Source of the DNA: Morella rubra
Taxonomy: Eukaryota > Streptophyta > Magnoliopsida > Fagales > Myricaceae
NCBI GenBank assembly: GCA_003952965.2
Contig: CM025850.1
Coordinates: 31,961,914 to 32,025,913 of the forward strand
Direction: 5' to 3'
DNA: 64,000 nucleotides
Shown here: positions 52,666 to 64,000 of the stretch, in pieces
Position numbering within the stretch: the stretch's first letter is position 1
How the letters are laid out: each line of letters begins with the position of its first letter
The notes under the pieces: model-generated
What the model saw: the letters and a program-made list of their open reading frames with translations, nothing else
Told to the model about the DNA's origin: nothing
The model's database searches: none
Program-made: the position numbers and the translations under genes

Positions 52666-54613
52666 GGATAATTCACTAGAGCCCTCCCTGCCTTCCTATT
52701 CTTTCTAGAACCAGATGCACTCCCATCATAATTCACAGAACATTCCAAAGATTTGAGCTCTCTCAACAATTTACCCCCTGATCTGCCTGAAGACTTACTG
52801 CCACTCCCCCTCTCCAGCTCTAAGGCAGCAAAAAGATTCAAAAGCTCAGATTCATACCCAACGCAAGAAACCCCCACCAAATGCCTAAATGACGACACCA
52901 TCTCCAAAACCCAACTTGAAGGATAAACTGACCCCTTACCCACACACCCATCAACCCCCGGGTGCATTATCCTAAGAGGCTCAGCACAAAGTTCACCACC
53001 CCCTTCCTCGAAAGCCACCACCTCCCCTCCCGACCCCTCAAAATGTGGCGGGGAAATAAGTGCAACCAACGCCCCTCCCGACCTGTCCTCAGACTGAAGT
53101 GGCGAAGAGATAACCTCCAAATTAGAAATGGAGGAGAGCAAAAATCCACAGCCTCGGGGAGCCCATGAAGCACAGCACAAGGCTCCTGAACCTGCTGCAA
53201 GCCTCCCGAAGGAGAAACACCCCCGACTCCTGAGAAAGGGCCCACCAATAGCCCCTCAGTCAGCACGGGGGCAGACGACATCTCCTTACCAGACGCCAAC
53301 AACTCCACCCTACCACAGGAGCATCACCCGAGAAAGTCCCATGCGTCCTACCCACAGAAAGAGCGTGAGAATCACACTCAAATGGGGCCCGGGCCGTCAA
53401 CGACCCATCAAAGCCGTGAACCGGCGACAGCAAAGCACTAGGCTTGTCGATAGCAACCTCTCCCGTGCGAGCGACAGCAATACCACCTTCCACTCCCAGG
53501 CCTGCGACAACCAAATCACCAATCAGCTTCGACGAATCCAGCCCCTCCATCTCCAAGGCAAGCGACAACGAGGTCTCCACCGACCACCTGAGTCTCCCTC
53601 GGCCAAGATCTGCCCGATAAGTCCAAGCCCAGGCGAGAAATGTCATCGCCAAGCTCCATCAGGGCCCTTGGTCGATGTGAATAACTGGTCCTTCACAACT
53701 AAAGGGCCACGGTCCACCTCCAACAGACCCACGCCCTGTCGCCCCAGACCAGAACCGAGCCCGAACCCACCTCTATTTGCCCACCAGATGAAGCAACTCG
53801 ATGGGCCACTACCGCAGGATGCTGGGCCTCCAACTTAAAACCACAAACCATACAACACAAGTCGCGAATGGGCTCGGGCATGGGCATCGAAGCCCCGTTC
53901 TTTTGAACCAACGTTATAATACTCGCCAGCTCAGCTTGAAGTTTCATTAAATGCTCCCATATCACTCCGCCTAAAGAAACCGCCAAAGCAGAGTTTCTGT
54001 CTAAAAGATTGCATTGGGAAGTCGCAAAGCCGTCATCACACAAAGCGTGCGCCACCTTAGAAAACCCAACCGACGTCTGCTTTTGCATGCCACCTACGTC
54101 ACCCTCAACGTTACGCAACTCTCTCTGCCCCTCCGCCATCTTCGCCGGCACACCAGACCTCGCCATATCGGCAAAGGATAAACCTTTCCTGACCGCAGAA
54201 TCCACAGGCCGCACCCTCTTGTGTTGCAGCTCACAAATGACCGAGATAAGCTCTTCGCATATCAAAACAAAAGACTTCCATCCAACACCTAATTTCCCCT
54301 CCGGAATCATCACCACCCCACGACGGCGTCTCTCACCGAATTCCGCCAGAGCAATGTACCTCCCATTCTTATTCGAGCATTTCTGGGCTAGGAACGCACG
54401 CGAAGATTCGTTAAATCTCTCCTAAAAATCCTGAGACTCCAAGGATGCCTCAAGCTTACCAAAAAGGTTCGCCAACCACACCACCCCATAATGACCGAAA
54501 CAAATATCACTATGCGATCGCCTATTCTGTTCCGTCAACGTGATAACACCAAATGAGCTCACTGAGAACTGAAAAGTCTTAGCCTCAATAACCAAACCGC
54601 GAAAGAACGCCAT
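52662..54613 (-). pseudogene. LINE ORF1 (nucleic-acid-binding protein)
   Basis: Begins at the ATG at 54613. The readable text includes VVWLANLFGKLEASLESQ, SSRAFLAQKCSNKNGRYIAL, VVMIPEGKLGVGWKSFVLIC (frame-shifted), then an acidic/Ser region, and ends KSLECSVNYDGSASGSRK. Its TGA (52664-52662) overlaps the ORF2 ATG as ATGA, an arrangement consistent with termination-reinitiation in two-ORF LINEs. The N-terminal part resembles ORF1-type proteins of plant L1 relatives. Frames change at least four times. Confidence 0.7.
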
Positions 54614-54660
54614 AAGACAATCTAAAACTTCTTATCAAGCAACCTTTCAGACTAAACCTT

Positions 54661-55017
54661 ACTTCCCTTGCCTTCCATCCAACTCGACCATTCATGCATC
54701 ACTTTCTCAACCTCTTCAAGAACACGTTTTAGTATTCCTACCTTCTGTACGAGGGACATAAACCATGTCAAAAGCAATAGCATTTCTAAAAGCTACAGCA
54801 ACTGCTGAGAGAAGTGGCAGCAACACTTCAAATCTCCATTCCCCCTCATCCCAAACAAAAACTCTATTGCTAGTATCATCCCTTTCCTCCGTATATCGGA
54901 TGCACGTATTTATGTCTGAAACCCTACCTATCAGCAGCAACATGCACAATTTACACAATAGCTATTTAAGGTCACGTCTAGCTATATCATGAACTTCGCT
55001 GTGCTGTAAGATCTCTG
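54661..55017 (-). other. Unassigned; small open frame 54958-54716
   Basis: The - strand frame contains TCIRYTEERDDTSNRVFVWD and FDMVYVPRTEGRN, protein-like but unrecognised. It lies directly upstream of the LINE 5' end and may be part of the LINE leader or a piece of an unrelated gene. Confidence 0.3.
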
Positions 55018-57256
55018 TGTAACGACCCGAACCGTGAAGACCTTTATCGTTGTCTTATAGTAATGGACGATGCCTTGTTAAACTAAGGTTACGGTCAGTG
55101 GGAGGATTGTTAAAGCAACAGGATTCTAAGTAATTAAACATCATCAAGACTTTTATTTCAACCTTTATACCACAAAAGAGAACCAATCCACCTTCTATGT
55201 ACATCTACAAAACGTGGCAAAATTCAATTACTACATAAGTACATTCCACACAGGTCTTGATTTATTCTCTTATACTCTTCTTCCTCATCATCGTTGATTA
55301 CTACATACTCAAGAGATCCGGGGTCAATCCATCTATGGAAGCTCCTTACAATGATGTCTAGGTTCTCAATAACCCAAACTCGTACTACAAGCTTTAATAT
55401 AAAACCTCGTGAGTCAAAGTTTTAGTAAACCCTCTCATATACATTTTGCCTCTGCTAAAACAATTTAACAAACAACGGTGAGTCCAAATGACTTAGTAAA
55501 GCTACTGGTTAGTACAACAAATAGCAGATAGAATGAATAAGACATTGAAAAACAATTCATCAATTCAACAACATAAAGGGAGATAAAATAAAGGAAACGA
55601 CTCAAAATAAGATAATCTTGTCCAATTTTAACTTCCACCACCCTTCTGCATCACTCCCAAAGTGAATTATACATCTTAACTCAGGATTGTTCTGTGTACA
55701 TTCGGAATTACTCCCAAACCCTAATCGATCCATCGGAGCACATGCAACTAGGAGGCCACATCTTGTGGTACACATCCTCCAGTGCACAGTAATGTCACTT
55801 CTTCGAATTACCGGTTAAGTATACATGTCTCATGACAATGCTCAGCATTACATGATATGTCATATCTTAACCTTTAAACTTCTCTTGGAAATCATTGTTC
55901 ATCATAAAATAAAGAATGACACTTTCAAAACAAAACGATAGGTAAGTTTGAAAGAAATAGCACCTTAAACTACAGTTAATACCCAATTAACCTCTGATTA
56001 AAAACAATGAATAACTTTGACATGTGGTAAAGTACCAAGATGGCATAAAGGTTAATTTAAACAAAGAAACTTTAAGGAATATTTCCAAGGATTCAAAAAC
56101 ATAATTTGTGAAGAATTTTGCGTAGAAAACGAATCATAGTTTAAGAAACCACTTGAACATAGAATTGAATTTGGAAATGAAGCTATTTCGAAAGACACGT
56201 GCTGTTCTTCATTAAGAACACCACAAAGCAGCAAGTTCTCATGGATTCAAGAATTCTTTTGAAACAAGAGATTCAACAACACAAAATTCTTAAAAGATGT
56301 TGAAAGCTTTTGAATCAAATTCAAAAGAAAACCGAGCTAAAACCTTACCTTCTAGCAAAACTGAATTATCATTGACTTTTCTTCCTCTTTTTCCTAACTT
56401 TCCTTCACTCTTTCTCTATGATTCTCAGTCACTTCAATTTCACTTGATGGTGAATGCTAACAATGGCCGGTTCTACCTTTATTTATAGGCAAATGTGGCC
56501 GGTTTTCTCTTGACGCATGTCCACCCTAAACTAACCTAGTTTTGCTGAATTGAAACCTACTCTCCCTTCTACATTTGACACCCAAAAAGCCTAGAAATGA
56601 ATCAGCAAACCTAGCCTAGGATAGCTTACCCAATATAGCTTGGCCATATCATCCTTGAATTGCTCCATTCCTTGTCACATCATGACAACTATGAAGTGTT
56701 CTTGATTCATTGTGCTTAATTAGATCTAGGATATCTTGGAGGAGTCACCACTATGAGCAGCTGAAACTCTCATGGATTGCAAGCTAAGTTTCCATTTTTA
56801 CCTCATTTATCCAACTGGTTTTTACTTCATACATATCCAGCCGATTTTTACCTTTGGTTTGGTCAATGGCAAAGTCCAACTTGTCTTCCTTTTGAACCTA
56901 TGCAAAGTATGATTACTTACCTTGGTCTCTCATACACTTGATAATTTCGGCCATTTTTATGCTCTCTCATCCGCCTATGAGGCTGCCATGACATCCACTT
57001 GCTTACATGTCATTTCGGCACCTACTTGCTTCCTAATCAACATATTAGCTCCACATTTCTTTAAGCAATGTGATTAACAAAAGTACTTCAAATGTAGACA
57101 AGAGAGTTTCGTTCCTAATATCAAAGTCATCTAGCTTAATCTAGTACTTAATTTCACTAAACATGGCTAATCACCCCCTAATGCAAAGTTAAACCAGAAC
57201 TTTTTTTTTAACCGAAAAATTGCATTTATGCTAAATAAAAGCTTCGGGGTATGACA
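55018..57256 (-). repeat. Possible solo LTR of a Ty3/gypsy element
   Basis: About 2.24 kb. In - orientation it starts TGTCATACCCCGAAGC and ends GGGTCGTTACA, both phrases typical of plant gypsy LTR ends. No internal element follows. The 5-bp flanks (CTCTG and TTGTG) do not match, so it is either a truncated element or wrongly bounded. Only short frames occur within. Confidence 0.4.
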
Positions 57257-58155
57257 TTGTGAAATTCAGGGTTTTATGATCTGGTCTCGGCAACAGGATC
57301 TTTGTCATAAGCCATATGCTTGTGCTTCCAGATTAGTACCGGAACTGCATTGGAGTTTCCCTCCTGTGCACTGGAGGTTCACTCCGGTGGGTGGTTACTT
57401 TTGGAAATGATTTGAAGATCTGGTTTTTGGTTTGATGGGCAGATCTATGTTCTGATCCAGCTCTGCTATTGCTGTGGATTTGGATCGAAATTTTACTGGT
57501 AGTTCCTTCCACCGAAGGTTTACTTTAGCAGGGGTTTGGCTAGTTTAATACTGGACATTATTTTGGTGCAATGTTTCTACACCTCAGCATTTATAGACCT
57601 GAGCTTTTGTGGAGAGGTGAAGGTTCATTCCCATGAGTGCTTTGGATAGCCAGAGGGGGTTTTAGGTTAGCTACTCTTTTGGAGCTGGCTAGTGGTCAAT
57701 TCTTTGACGGGAAGTTATTTGTTCATGTATCGATATCTCACTACGAGAAGAGACAACAGTAAGAGTTACTGCAGCCACAGGAGCTTTGGAGGGTTACTGA
57801 CCAGAAAATGACTAGTCCATGAAGTTCATGCAACTCTACCTTCTCCACAGCATCTAAGAGTTGAATGATTTCAAATATATGAAATTAGTTTTGTTGATAA
57901 ACAAGATTTGTAATTGTAATAAAATTGCATTTCCTGTAGTTTGCATGTATTTTGTAGGTTTAGGAAGCCCTTTTGCTCTCTAGAGGTTACATAGCGTGAA
58001 ATCCAGATTTGACTCGAGAGATAGCTGTTTTAGTATGGCATCTGTGTGTTTTATAAAGTAACTACTTCAGTACCAATAATATAAACGTAGTTTTTTCTTG
58101 GCCCATATATACTTACCCAAACAAAAATTCATTAAAACCATGAAATGATAATAAC
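57257..58155. other. Probable UGT80 intron sequence
   Basis: No coding signal. It begins immediately beyond the splice donor at 58155 of UGT80 exon 3 (- strand) and runs to the LTR-like block. No further UGT80 exon is present here. Confidence 0.5.
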
Positions 58156-61100
58156 CTGCAAACGTTTTCCGATGGCAACAAATGGTTGTACATCTCCTCG
58201 TGTTCCGACAATAAGCATCACAATTTGCAATGGAGGTATATTTTGAACTTCTTCTACAGGTTCTGCATCAGTACCCTCATCATAAACAACTCCAGCACCG
58301 AAAATGAGACTTTGGGGTTCAATGTCTCCTGGAACTTCAAACTGTACAGTACCATCCTCTTTAACCATAGGTGCTCGTTTTAACCATTTCAGCTGCATAA
58401 TTTTTGAGGATTGTCAAAGGCTAGTGGTTATGTAGCCATGAATTTAGAATACACAAATCGACTACAATTTCAATGGGTAGCTATATAAATAGAGATAAAA
58501 ACATTGATTTTGGCCTACCCAATGTCAACTAACCTTCTTTGGTTAATAAAACAATTATTATCAAAATTTTCTGGAACTTTGAACTAAGGATTTTTAAGCA
58601 TCCAAAACCAAATTCGAACTCCCTACGAAGATAAATCGTACTTACCATCCCCATACAGGCTACCATTAGTTTTCATACTGTCATCATTACCCTCACTATG
58701 ACCAGACCGCTACTACTACCGCACCAACACCATCTTCATCGACATTCCACAACCGTTACCAGCTAACACCCTGTTGCATATGGCTTTACCAACACACCAG
58801 CATTAATGTTAAGTTTGAAAGGCACTAGAAGAAGTATTGGTCTATAGAATGTACGGATACACTAAGGGAGGTCTCAAAACTTAGTGCATCTTGCTGTTTA
58901 GTTCTTGCTTGGGTCCAACTTTTGAAAGATTGTTTAAATAGTTCACCATGTCCTTATCTTCTCTTGCATTATTTTGGTGATGTCTTCAATGAAGATTACT
59001 CTTTGAATTACTACACAGGCAAATGTCTTTAGCTAGTGTAGCATTAGGAGAGTATTGTGAATGGTATCAGTGTGTCTATAAACAAAAGTGCAGCCTCATT
59101 CAAGTTCAATACTTTTATAAACATCTAGTTCGGCATCGGCGTGCATAGTGTCCAAAATCACTTCTCCTCTTCCTCTTCTTTATCTCAATCACCATCTGCT
59201 GACACTGCAACCAACATCACCGCAGCCATCAATATGCCGCCACAATCATCACCTGTTGCCACCTCCATCACCATCATCACCGCCACACACAGCCGCTATC
59301 ATCATTGTCACCCCCAGCAACTCAACAATACTATATGACAACACCACTAAATTATTACCGCTGCCAGTTCCATCATAGTTATAATCACTGAAACATTTGC
59401 GTATTTCTTAGCATTTTTAATTATACTGATTCAAAGCAAGGATCTTCAAAGTGAGCGCATTCCAATCAATTTATCTTGGGCTATTTTTTAAATTATGTAA
59501 ATGTTACCAATTTCTTCATCCAGACATTGCCCCAGGGAAAACTAAATTAGTTACAACTAAATTATTTTTTTTTCTTGTCAAAAAAAAAAAAAAAACCAGT
59601 TATCAGCTAGAATCACTAGCTTTTTGAGAAAGAACATGTAGACACGATCAATAATAAGTACTTCTTGTTATCAGCAAACAATTATTTCAATGCAGTAATA
59701 TTTATCGTATCTATCAACCAGAAAAAACTATCGTGTAGCTATACTTCAGAAAACTACTCACCAGCTATCAACAAACAACCTTACAGAGGTAATGCAACAA
59801 GGATTACAGGAATACAAGCACTACTTTCTGCCTACTGCTTAGATATTGATTGTTTAATAATCAGTGTTTTTCCTCTTCATCCATAACCGTTGCAGCTTAT
59901 ATCATACATTTAAGGGAGTATTAAGTCCATATCTGTAACACCGCAGATCTGGAAGCAGGCATAATTATGTCTTTTTTCATGGATTTGTGTTGTATCAAGT
60001 AATTTTTGTGTCCCTTTATTTTTGGATAATCAACCACACTACATTGGAGGGCAACCCTGCCATTGCAGAGAGATGAGGGTACAGCTTGTGATTTGTAATT
60101 TCTTTTCTGTTACAGATCTTGCTAATGTGACTTGTGATTTCACATTAGAAATCATCAATATTGATTTGTAATTTCTTTTCCTTCTATGGTCTTATTTCTG
60201 GGGAACATTCTGAGTCTTTCCCTTGGCGTGAAGTTTGGAAGACCAAAGTTCCCCTGAGAGTTTCTTTCTTTGTGTGGGAGGCTAGCATGGTAGAATTTTG
60301 ACTACTGATAATCTTCGGAGGAGGGGAGTGTGTGTCCTTGATTGGTGCTACTTATGTAAGATGGATGGAGAGTCTTGTTAATCATGTTTTATTGCATTGT
60401 TCGATGGCTAGAGGGCTTTGGTAGCATGTTTTTGGTATAACGAATCTTCATTGGGTTATGCTAGCAAGGGTGGTTGATGTCTTATTATGTTGGGGGAGAA
60501 AGTTTGTGGATCCTTTGGCTACAGCAATTTGGAGGATGATTCCATTTTGTACGTGGTGGTGTCTGTGGCGGGAGCGTAATAGGAGATGTTTTGAGGATTT
60601 ACCTTCTTCTGTGGAGAGATTACAAGGTTTTTTTATGCATTCTCTTTTTCTTTGGGTTGATGCTATGGGGGGGGGGGGTCATTTTTAGACTTTCAAGATT
60701 TTATTAGCTTTTTCGCTTGTATATTCTAGTGAATCTAGTACATCCTTTGTACTATTTTCACTTTCTTTTTTCTATTTCTAATAATATTTCTTACTTATCA
60801 AAAAAAAGATCTTGCTAATATTAGTACTGATGGGGTATTGTCAATGGGGCTTGTCCCTAACCTTGTGTAAACTCCGATTATTTTGTTGGAATAACATACT
60901 TACCATTACCCAAAAAGAAAAAAGATCTTGTAAGGTCTTCAAATAATGAATTAATAGCTTAGATTAAAAAAAAAGAATAAATAAATAAGAAAGAAAGAAA
61001 ATTGGAAAAAATCATCTTTGGTCCTTGAGTTGTAAAAATGTTGGGAAAACATCATTGTATGCTCTATATCTATGGACAAAAATCAAATGGGACCCCATAA

Positions 61101-63340
61101 CTTCTAATTTATTTTTTTACGCCCCATAAGTTTTAAAAGACATTAATCTTTGACCTTTTGTTTCCTGCATTTTATAAGGCCTAGAACAGACTATTAGGTG
61201 CTGTAAATTTCCACCAGCTATAAATAGAATAATGTTATGCATTAAGACTTCAAACTTTTGGTTATTGACCCAAAACCAGTTCTAGTAGTACCAAAAGACA
61301 GTCTAAAAGACCCAACATACTTCTTTACAGGATTCATTGTTGAGAGGTTAGGTCTATGCATTCAAAATGAACCAAACATGAACTCATCTTAGATGTCATG
61401 TTTTCGATGTCAAATTTTGTATTAAGGTACAAACCAACAATGCATAAGTGCATCGAGGAGAAGAAATCAGATATGATCTTAGGCTTAAAAAGCATTATAG
61501 AAAAGTTCAAACATTAGTGGGGCCTGTGGGAAGTTTAAGAGTAACAATTGTGAATCCTTTCTCTAGGTTGCTTGAAAAGTGCTGGTTTTTGCAAGTTAAA
61601 AGGCGAAGTAGACATGATCATGCCCTTTAGTTTCAAAGCAAAATGTTACATTTTCTCAAAAAGGATTTCAAGTTATATGTTGTATAGTGACCTTTCGCTG
61701 TAAGCCCCATTTTCTGCACTCGTTATATGATATTTTACAAAGAGGAAGTGTGTTTAATATATGTATTACGAAAGGTTTCTACCATGATAAAAAGAACAAA
61801 AGCAAAAGAAAAGTAAGATGATGAATGAATGCGTGTTTTTATAAATTTTCTTTCAGCCGTAGGATAATGATGCGAAGCTACTTAAGTCAAAGGGTGGATG
61901 TGCTAGCCACACTGAATGATGTTGAGAAAGTGTGATCCGCCAGGATGAAAATATCATACAAAGCGGCTATCCTTGCTGGCCAATGGCAGTTTGTCTGGTT
62001 TGCAATCTTACGACACAAGGGTTAATGCGTGCAGGCCAAAGTCTAAAAATAGATGTTCTTAAGTTTTTCCACTGTGCATGTGACTTTAAGTTTTGTGTTA
62101 ATGGTGTTTTCATAGGAAAATTAATATAATAATATTTTTAATATATGATGTGCTACTTACCGAGTATTCGACTCAACTCTTTTTATGTTTTAAATGTCTA
62201 TAATACCTTAGAATAAATTACATAGGTATAGAATAATGAAATTATAATATTTATTACCTTCTAGGAACACAAAGTTTTGGAATCTTTTGTATATACCCTG
62301 GATAGCTCAGAAGAAAGACCCCACTCAGGTTGACTGAAGTAATGTATTTTAATGATTTCTTGCCCATTAAAAAAAAGGACGAGAGAGAGAATTTTTGGGT
62401 TAGTTATATCCTTATGTGAGCATGGTGTGACATTCTTAACCCTGTATAGGAAAGGGGTGTTACAATATCAATCAAATACCGTAAAAAAAAATGAATTTCA
62501 TAAGTAAAGAAACAGCACGCAATATATATACACTCCCTAAGGCACCAACTTCATTACGAAAATAAGCAAAATGCGTCCAATACCAAATTGTAAAAGCACG
62601 AGTTCAAACCTTCTTCTTGAGCGGAATTTTCTTGTCGAAAAACTTAGCTGCCAGAAGTCCGAGCGTATGGTTCTTTTTAGATCCACTAAGCTCACTGGAG
62701 CTCGAACTTGGATCTGATTTTTCAACCGCCAACGCCTCTCCAGGCACACTCTTTGTCGGCGAATTACTCTCGGCAACTCCTGAGCAAAAACACATTCATA
62801 TATCCACATTTTACAAGTCATCCTAATGACTGAAGTTCTACTGATCACCATTCCAAGCGAACAACAATTACCGCAACCACCCTATTAATTTGTAACACAG
62901 TCATAAAGATCTCTAATCAGTGAAAGTGAAAAAAACAACAAACCACCTGATACAGTGACCTCGAAAACAGAACAAACACTTCTGCTTTATCCACAATCAT
63001 CTAAGTACGTCCAATCCTTCAATTCTTTCCCGAAAAGAAAACTCAATCCGACCAAAAACAGAGTAACTCGACGTGTTAACTGTTCGAGACGATTATGGAG
63101 CAGGACAAAAATTTAGTAAATAATAAATTGGAGTCCAGAAGACCCAGTAGCATCCAAAACAGAAAAACCATAATAACTCCATATATAGACCACCTTAATA
63201 CCCGTAATTTCAGTCGTACCCTCGGCGGAAGACGAAACAACGACATTGCCATCGATGGTGGCAGGTAGGCGTTCTAGCTCGATAGAGACGTCGGTAGAGC
63301 CATCGGAGAAGCAGTGGCGGTGGTGACGGTTGTCAGCCAT
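58156..63340 (-). CDS. UGT80: UGT80-type sterol 3-beta-glucosyltransferase, first three exons (partial)
   Basis: Exons on the - strand at 63340-63220, 62779-62610 and 58392-58156 join in phase (phase 1, then phase 0) and give about 176 residues. The start is [18 protein letters not shown]. Exon 2 has a Ser-rich segment ending [14 protein letters not shown]. Exon 3 reads [20 protein letters not shown], then [20 protein letters not shown] and VAIGKRLQ, which is the beginning of the GT-B glycosyltransferase domain of plant UGT80A enzymes. These transfer glucose from UDP-glucose to membrane sterols such as sitosterol. The remaining exons (acceptor domain, PSPG-like C-terminal donor site) are not in the window. 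The donor of exon 1 was chosen by phase; a later in-frame donor would not fit exon 2. Gene is truncated, rearranged or cut by misassembly. Confidence 0.85.
58393..60113. other. UGT80 intron 2, left part
   Basis: Non-coding. It contains low-complexity trinucleotide sequence ('caccatcatcaccgcc', 'ccatcatca', about 58680-58745 and 59195-59340) and A/T runs (about 59568-59595). Confidence 0.6.
60114..60126. repeat. 13-bp target duplication of the LINE insertion (left)
   Basis: AGATCTTGCTAAT, identical to 60807-60819. Confidence 0.92.
60127..60806 (+). mobile_element. 5'-truncated LINE insertion
   Basis: On the + strand: zf-RVT-type text [11 protein letters not shown]-like, [14 protein letters not shown], and [20 protein letters not shown] and [10 protein letters not shown], related to the LINE at 49013-54660. 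An A tail (after 'cttacttatc', about 60799-60806) and a perfect 13-bp target duplication mark a genuine target-primed insertion. It lies in UGT80 intron 2, antisense to that gene. The first about 45 bases (60127-60172) repeat a word from just upstream of the insertion (60085-60103), likely filler at the 5' junction. A G run occurs at 60667-60676. Confidence 0.9.
60807..60819. repeat. 13-bp target duplication of the LINE insertion (right)
   Basis: Perfect match to 60114-60126. Confidence 0.92.
60820..62609. other. UGT80 intron 2, right part
   Basis: No coding signal. It ends at the donor of exon 2 ('aag|gtttga' on the - strand). AT-rich, with scattered A runs. Confidence 0.6.
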
Positions 63341-63912
63341 GGACGTTTCTCGAGAGAGAGAGTACTTTGTGCGGGTATCGTTAAGGAATTCGGAAAGCCA
63401 CGGAGGAAGTGGAGGTGGTAAAATATACCAGCCACTGAGAAAGTTGAATCAGACAGATAGGTAGGAGAGAGTAGGTGATGGGAAAGGTATCTGCATCTCG
63501 AACTGTACTCTTTCTTTACGTTGCATATTGGGGGAACAGAGGAAACGAGGAGAAACGGAAAAGGCCGAGAGAGAAAGAGAGAGAGCCTGGGTGACGGACA
63601 CGTGGAGAAAAAGCGGGATCATAGGACACCTTGTAGGCTGTGTGTTACAAAGAAATAAATTTAAAGCCTTTAGAAGCGCCAAAATACCGCATATGACAAC
63701 GTGCAAGCGGTCCTCTGTTTTCTTTTGTTTTTTTCTTGCTTAGCGCATTCCCGGGTCTCGGTTGACGGTTCGGCTCCATCCGGTTTTTCCAGACAAATTA
63801 TTGTTGTGTTTTGTTTTTCTGTCTACCTGTTTTCTCATCGTCGTTGGAGCGGTTATACTCTTTGAGTTATTCAATTGTACGGATTTGTTTATGTTTTTCA
63901 AAACATCTTTTT
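63341..63912 (-). promoter_or_regulatory. UGT80 promoter and 5' UTR region
   Basis: Upstream of the ATG at 63340 on the - strand. It contains CT-rich stretches in gene orientation (for example the GA runs on the + strand at 63351-63362 and 63567-63586), common in plant leaders. A TATA box was not securely placed. Confidence 0.45.
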
Positions 63913-64000
63913 TAATAAAAGGCTTAATTACATCGGAGTCCCTATAGTATTGAATTGTGACAAAATAGTCCATGAGTATCACTTTTTATAAATCAATCCC
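63913..64000. mobile_element. Probable start of a MITE or MULE-like repeat cut by the window edge
   Basis: The phrase 'aggcttaattacatcggagtccctatag' followed by 'gacaaaatagtccatgag' resembles the ends of plant MULE/MITE repeats, including the 'ggcttaaatgc...' end at 38394 and the 'cagtcccttgtgg... caaaatagtccctg' MULE TIR at 31232. The other end lies outside the window. Confidence 0.4.

Larger units (their letters stand above)
49013..54660 (-). mobile_element. L1-type LINE, near full length, frame-broken
   Basis: Non-LTR retrotransposon on the - strand with ORF1 (from about 54613), ORF2 (from 52665) and an A-rich 3' tail at 49013-49020 after 'ttatc', the usual 3' end of this family. The same family is represented at 46655-48131 and 60127-60806. 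No clear target duplication: 'attcatgca' occurs on both sides (about 48993 and 54693) but the match is short. It copies itself by target-primed reverse transcription when active; many stops and shifts make it inactive as read. Confidence 0.85.

Noticed and set aside
59141-59378. Ser/Pro/His-rich small proteins on the + strand
   Set aside because: Low-complexity trinucleotide repeat in the UGT80 intron; both overlapping frames are equally open.
45400-63340. A UGT80-Pescadillo fusion gene
   Set aside because: The exon phases are incompatible, and about 11 kb of transposon sequence plus a truncated Pescadillo duplicate lie between.
1-64000. tRNA, rRNA or CRISPR-like arrays
   Set aside because: I saw no cloverleaf-like tRNA gene, no rRNA segment and no regularly spaced repeat array. 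The tandem repeats present are microsatellites or duplications.

Overview
The window is nuclear DNA from a flowering plant, almost certainly a eudicot. The evidence is GT-AG introns, a plant defensin-like gene, plant-type MOS11, Pescadillo and UGT80 exons, and a dense mix of plant transposons: Athila-type Ty3/gypsy, Ty1/copia, Mutator-like (MULE), hAT, CACTA and L1-type LINE sequence. The sequence alone does not identify the species. One run of exactly 1000 N (14841-15840) is a scaffold gap.

Layout. 1-9000: a local array of defensin-like (DEFL) sequence. It contains the 3' flank of one copy, a decayed copy (about 4513-4868), an orphan promoter copy, one intact two-exon gene (6180-6631), and two copies of a flanking block of about 2 kb (5-1921 and 6667-8984). 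A CACTA-like terminus ends at 3506. 9290-11601: an intact five-exon MOS11-like gene (+ strand), followed by about 3 kb of non-coding sequence up to the gap. 16250-29000: a decayed MULE transposase (- strand) split by another repeat, which in turn contains a complete 10.1-kb Athila-type element (17353-27451) with a perfect 5-bp target duplication. 28994-31231: a patchwork of small duplications. 31232-38240: a MULE of about 7 kb with terminal inverted repeats of about 0.5 kb. It carries a mudrA-type transposase (- strand) converging on a small GRF zinc-finger, membrane-segment gene (+ strand), the same geometry as maize MuDR mudrA/mudrB. 38241-43640: a copia element (- strand) holding three later insertions, two of them MITEs with clean target duplications and one a MULE fragment flanked by a 33-bp direct repeat. 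45400-54700: the last three exons of a Pescadillo gene, a partial second copy of them, and an L1-type LINE. 55018-57256: an LTR-like block. 58156-63340: the first three exons of a UGT80-type sterol glucosyltransferase (- strand). Its catalytic half is absent from the window.

The genes do not form a pathway. MOS11 (mRNA export), Pescadillo (ribosome biogenesis), UGT80 (sterol glucosylation) and the defensin-like gene (secreted cysteine-rich peptide) are unrelated neighbours in a transposon-rich region. Two themes deserve attention. First, the MULE has a GRF zinc-finger gene in the mudrB position. Second, eight frame breaks read across the Athila and MULE genes each correspond to one missing base in a short homopolymer, which suggests a base-calling bias rather than biological decay. 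All statements come from reading the sequence. No database search was possible.
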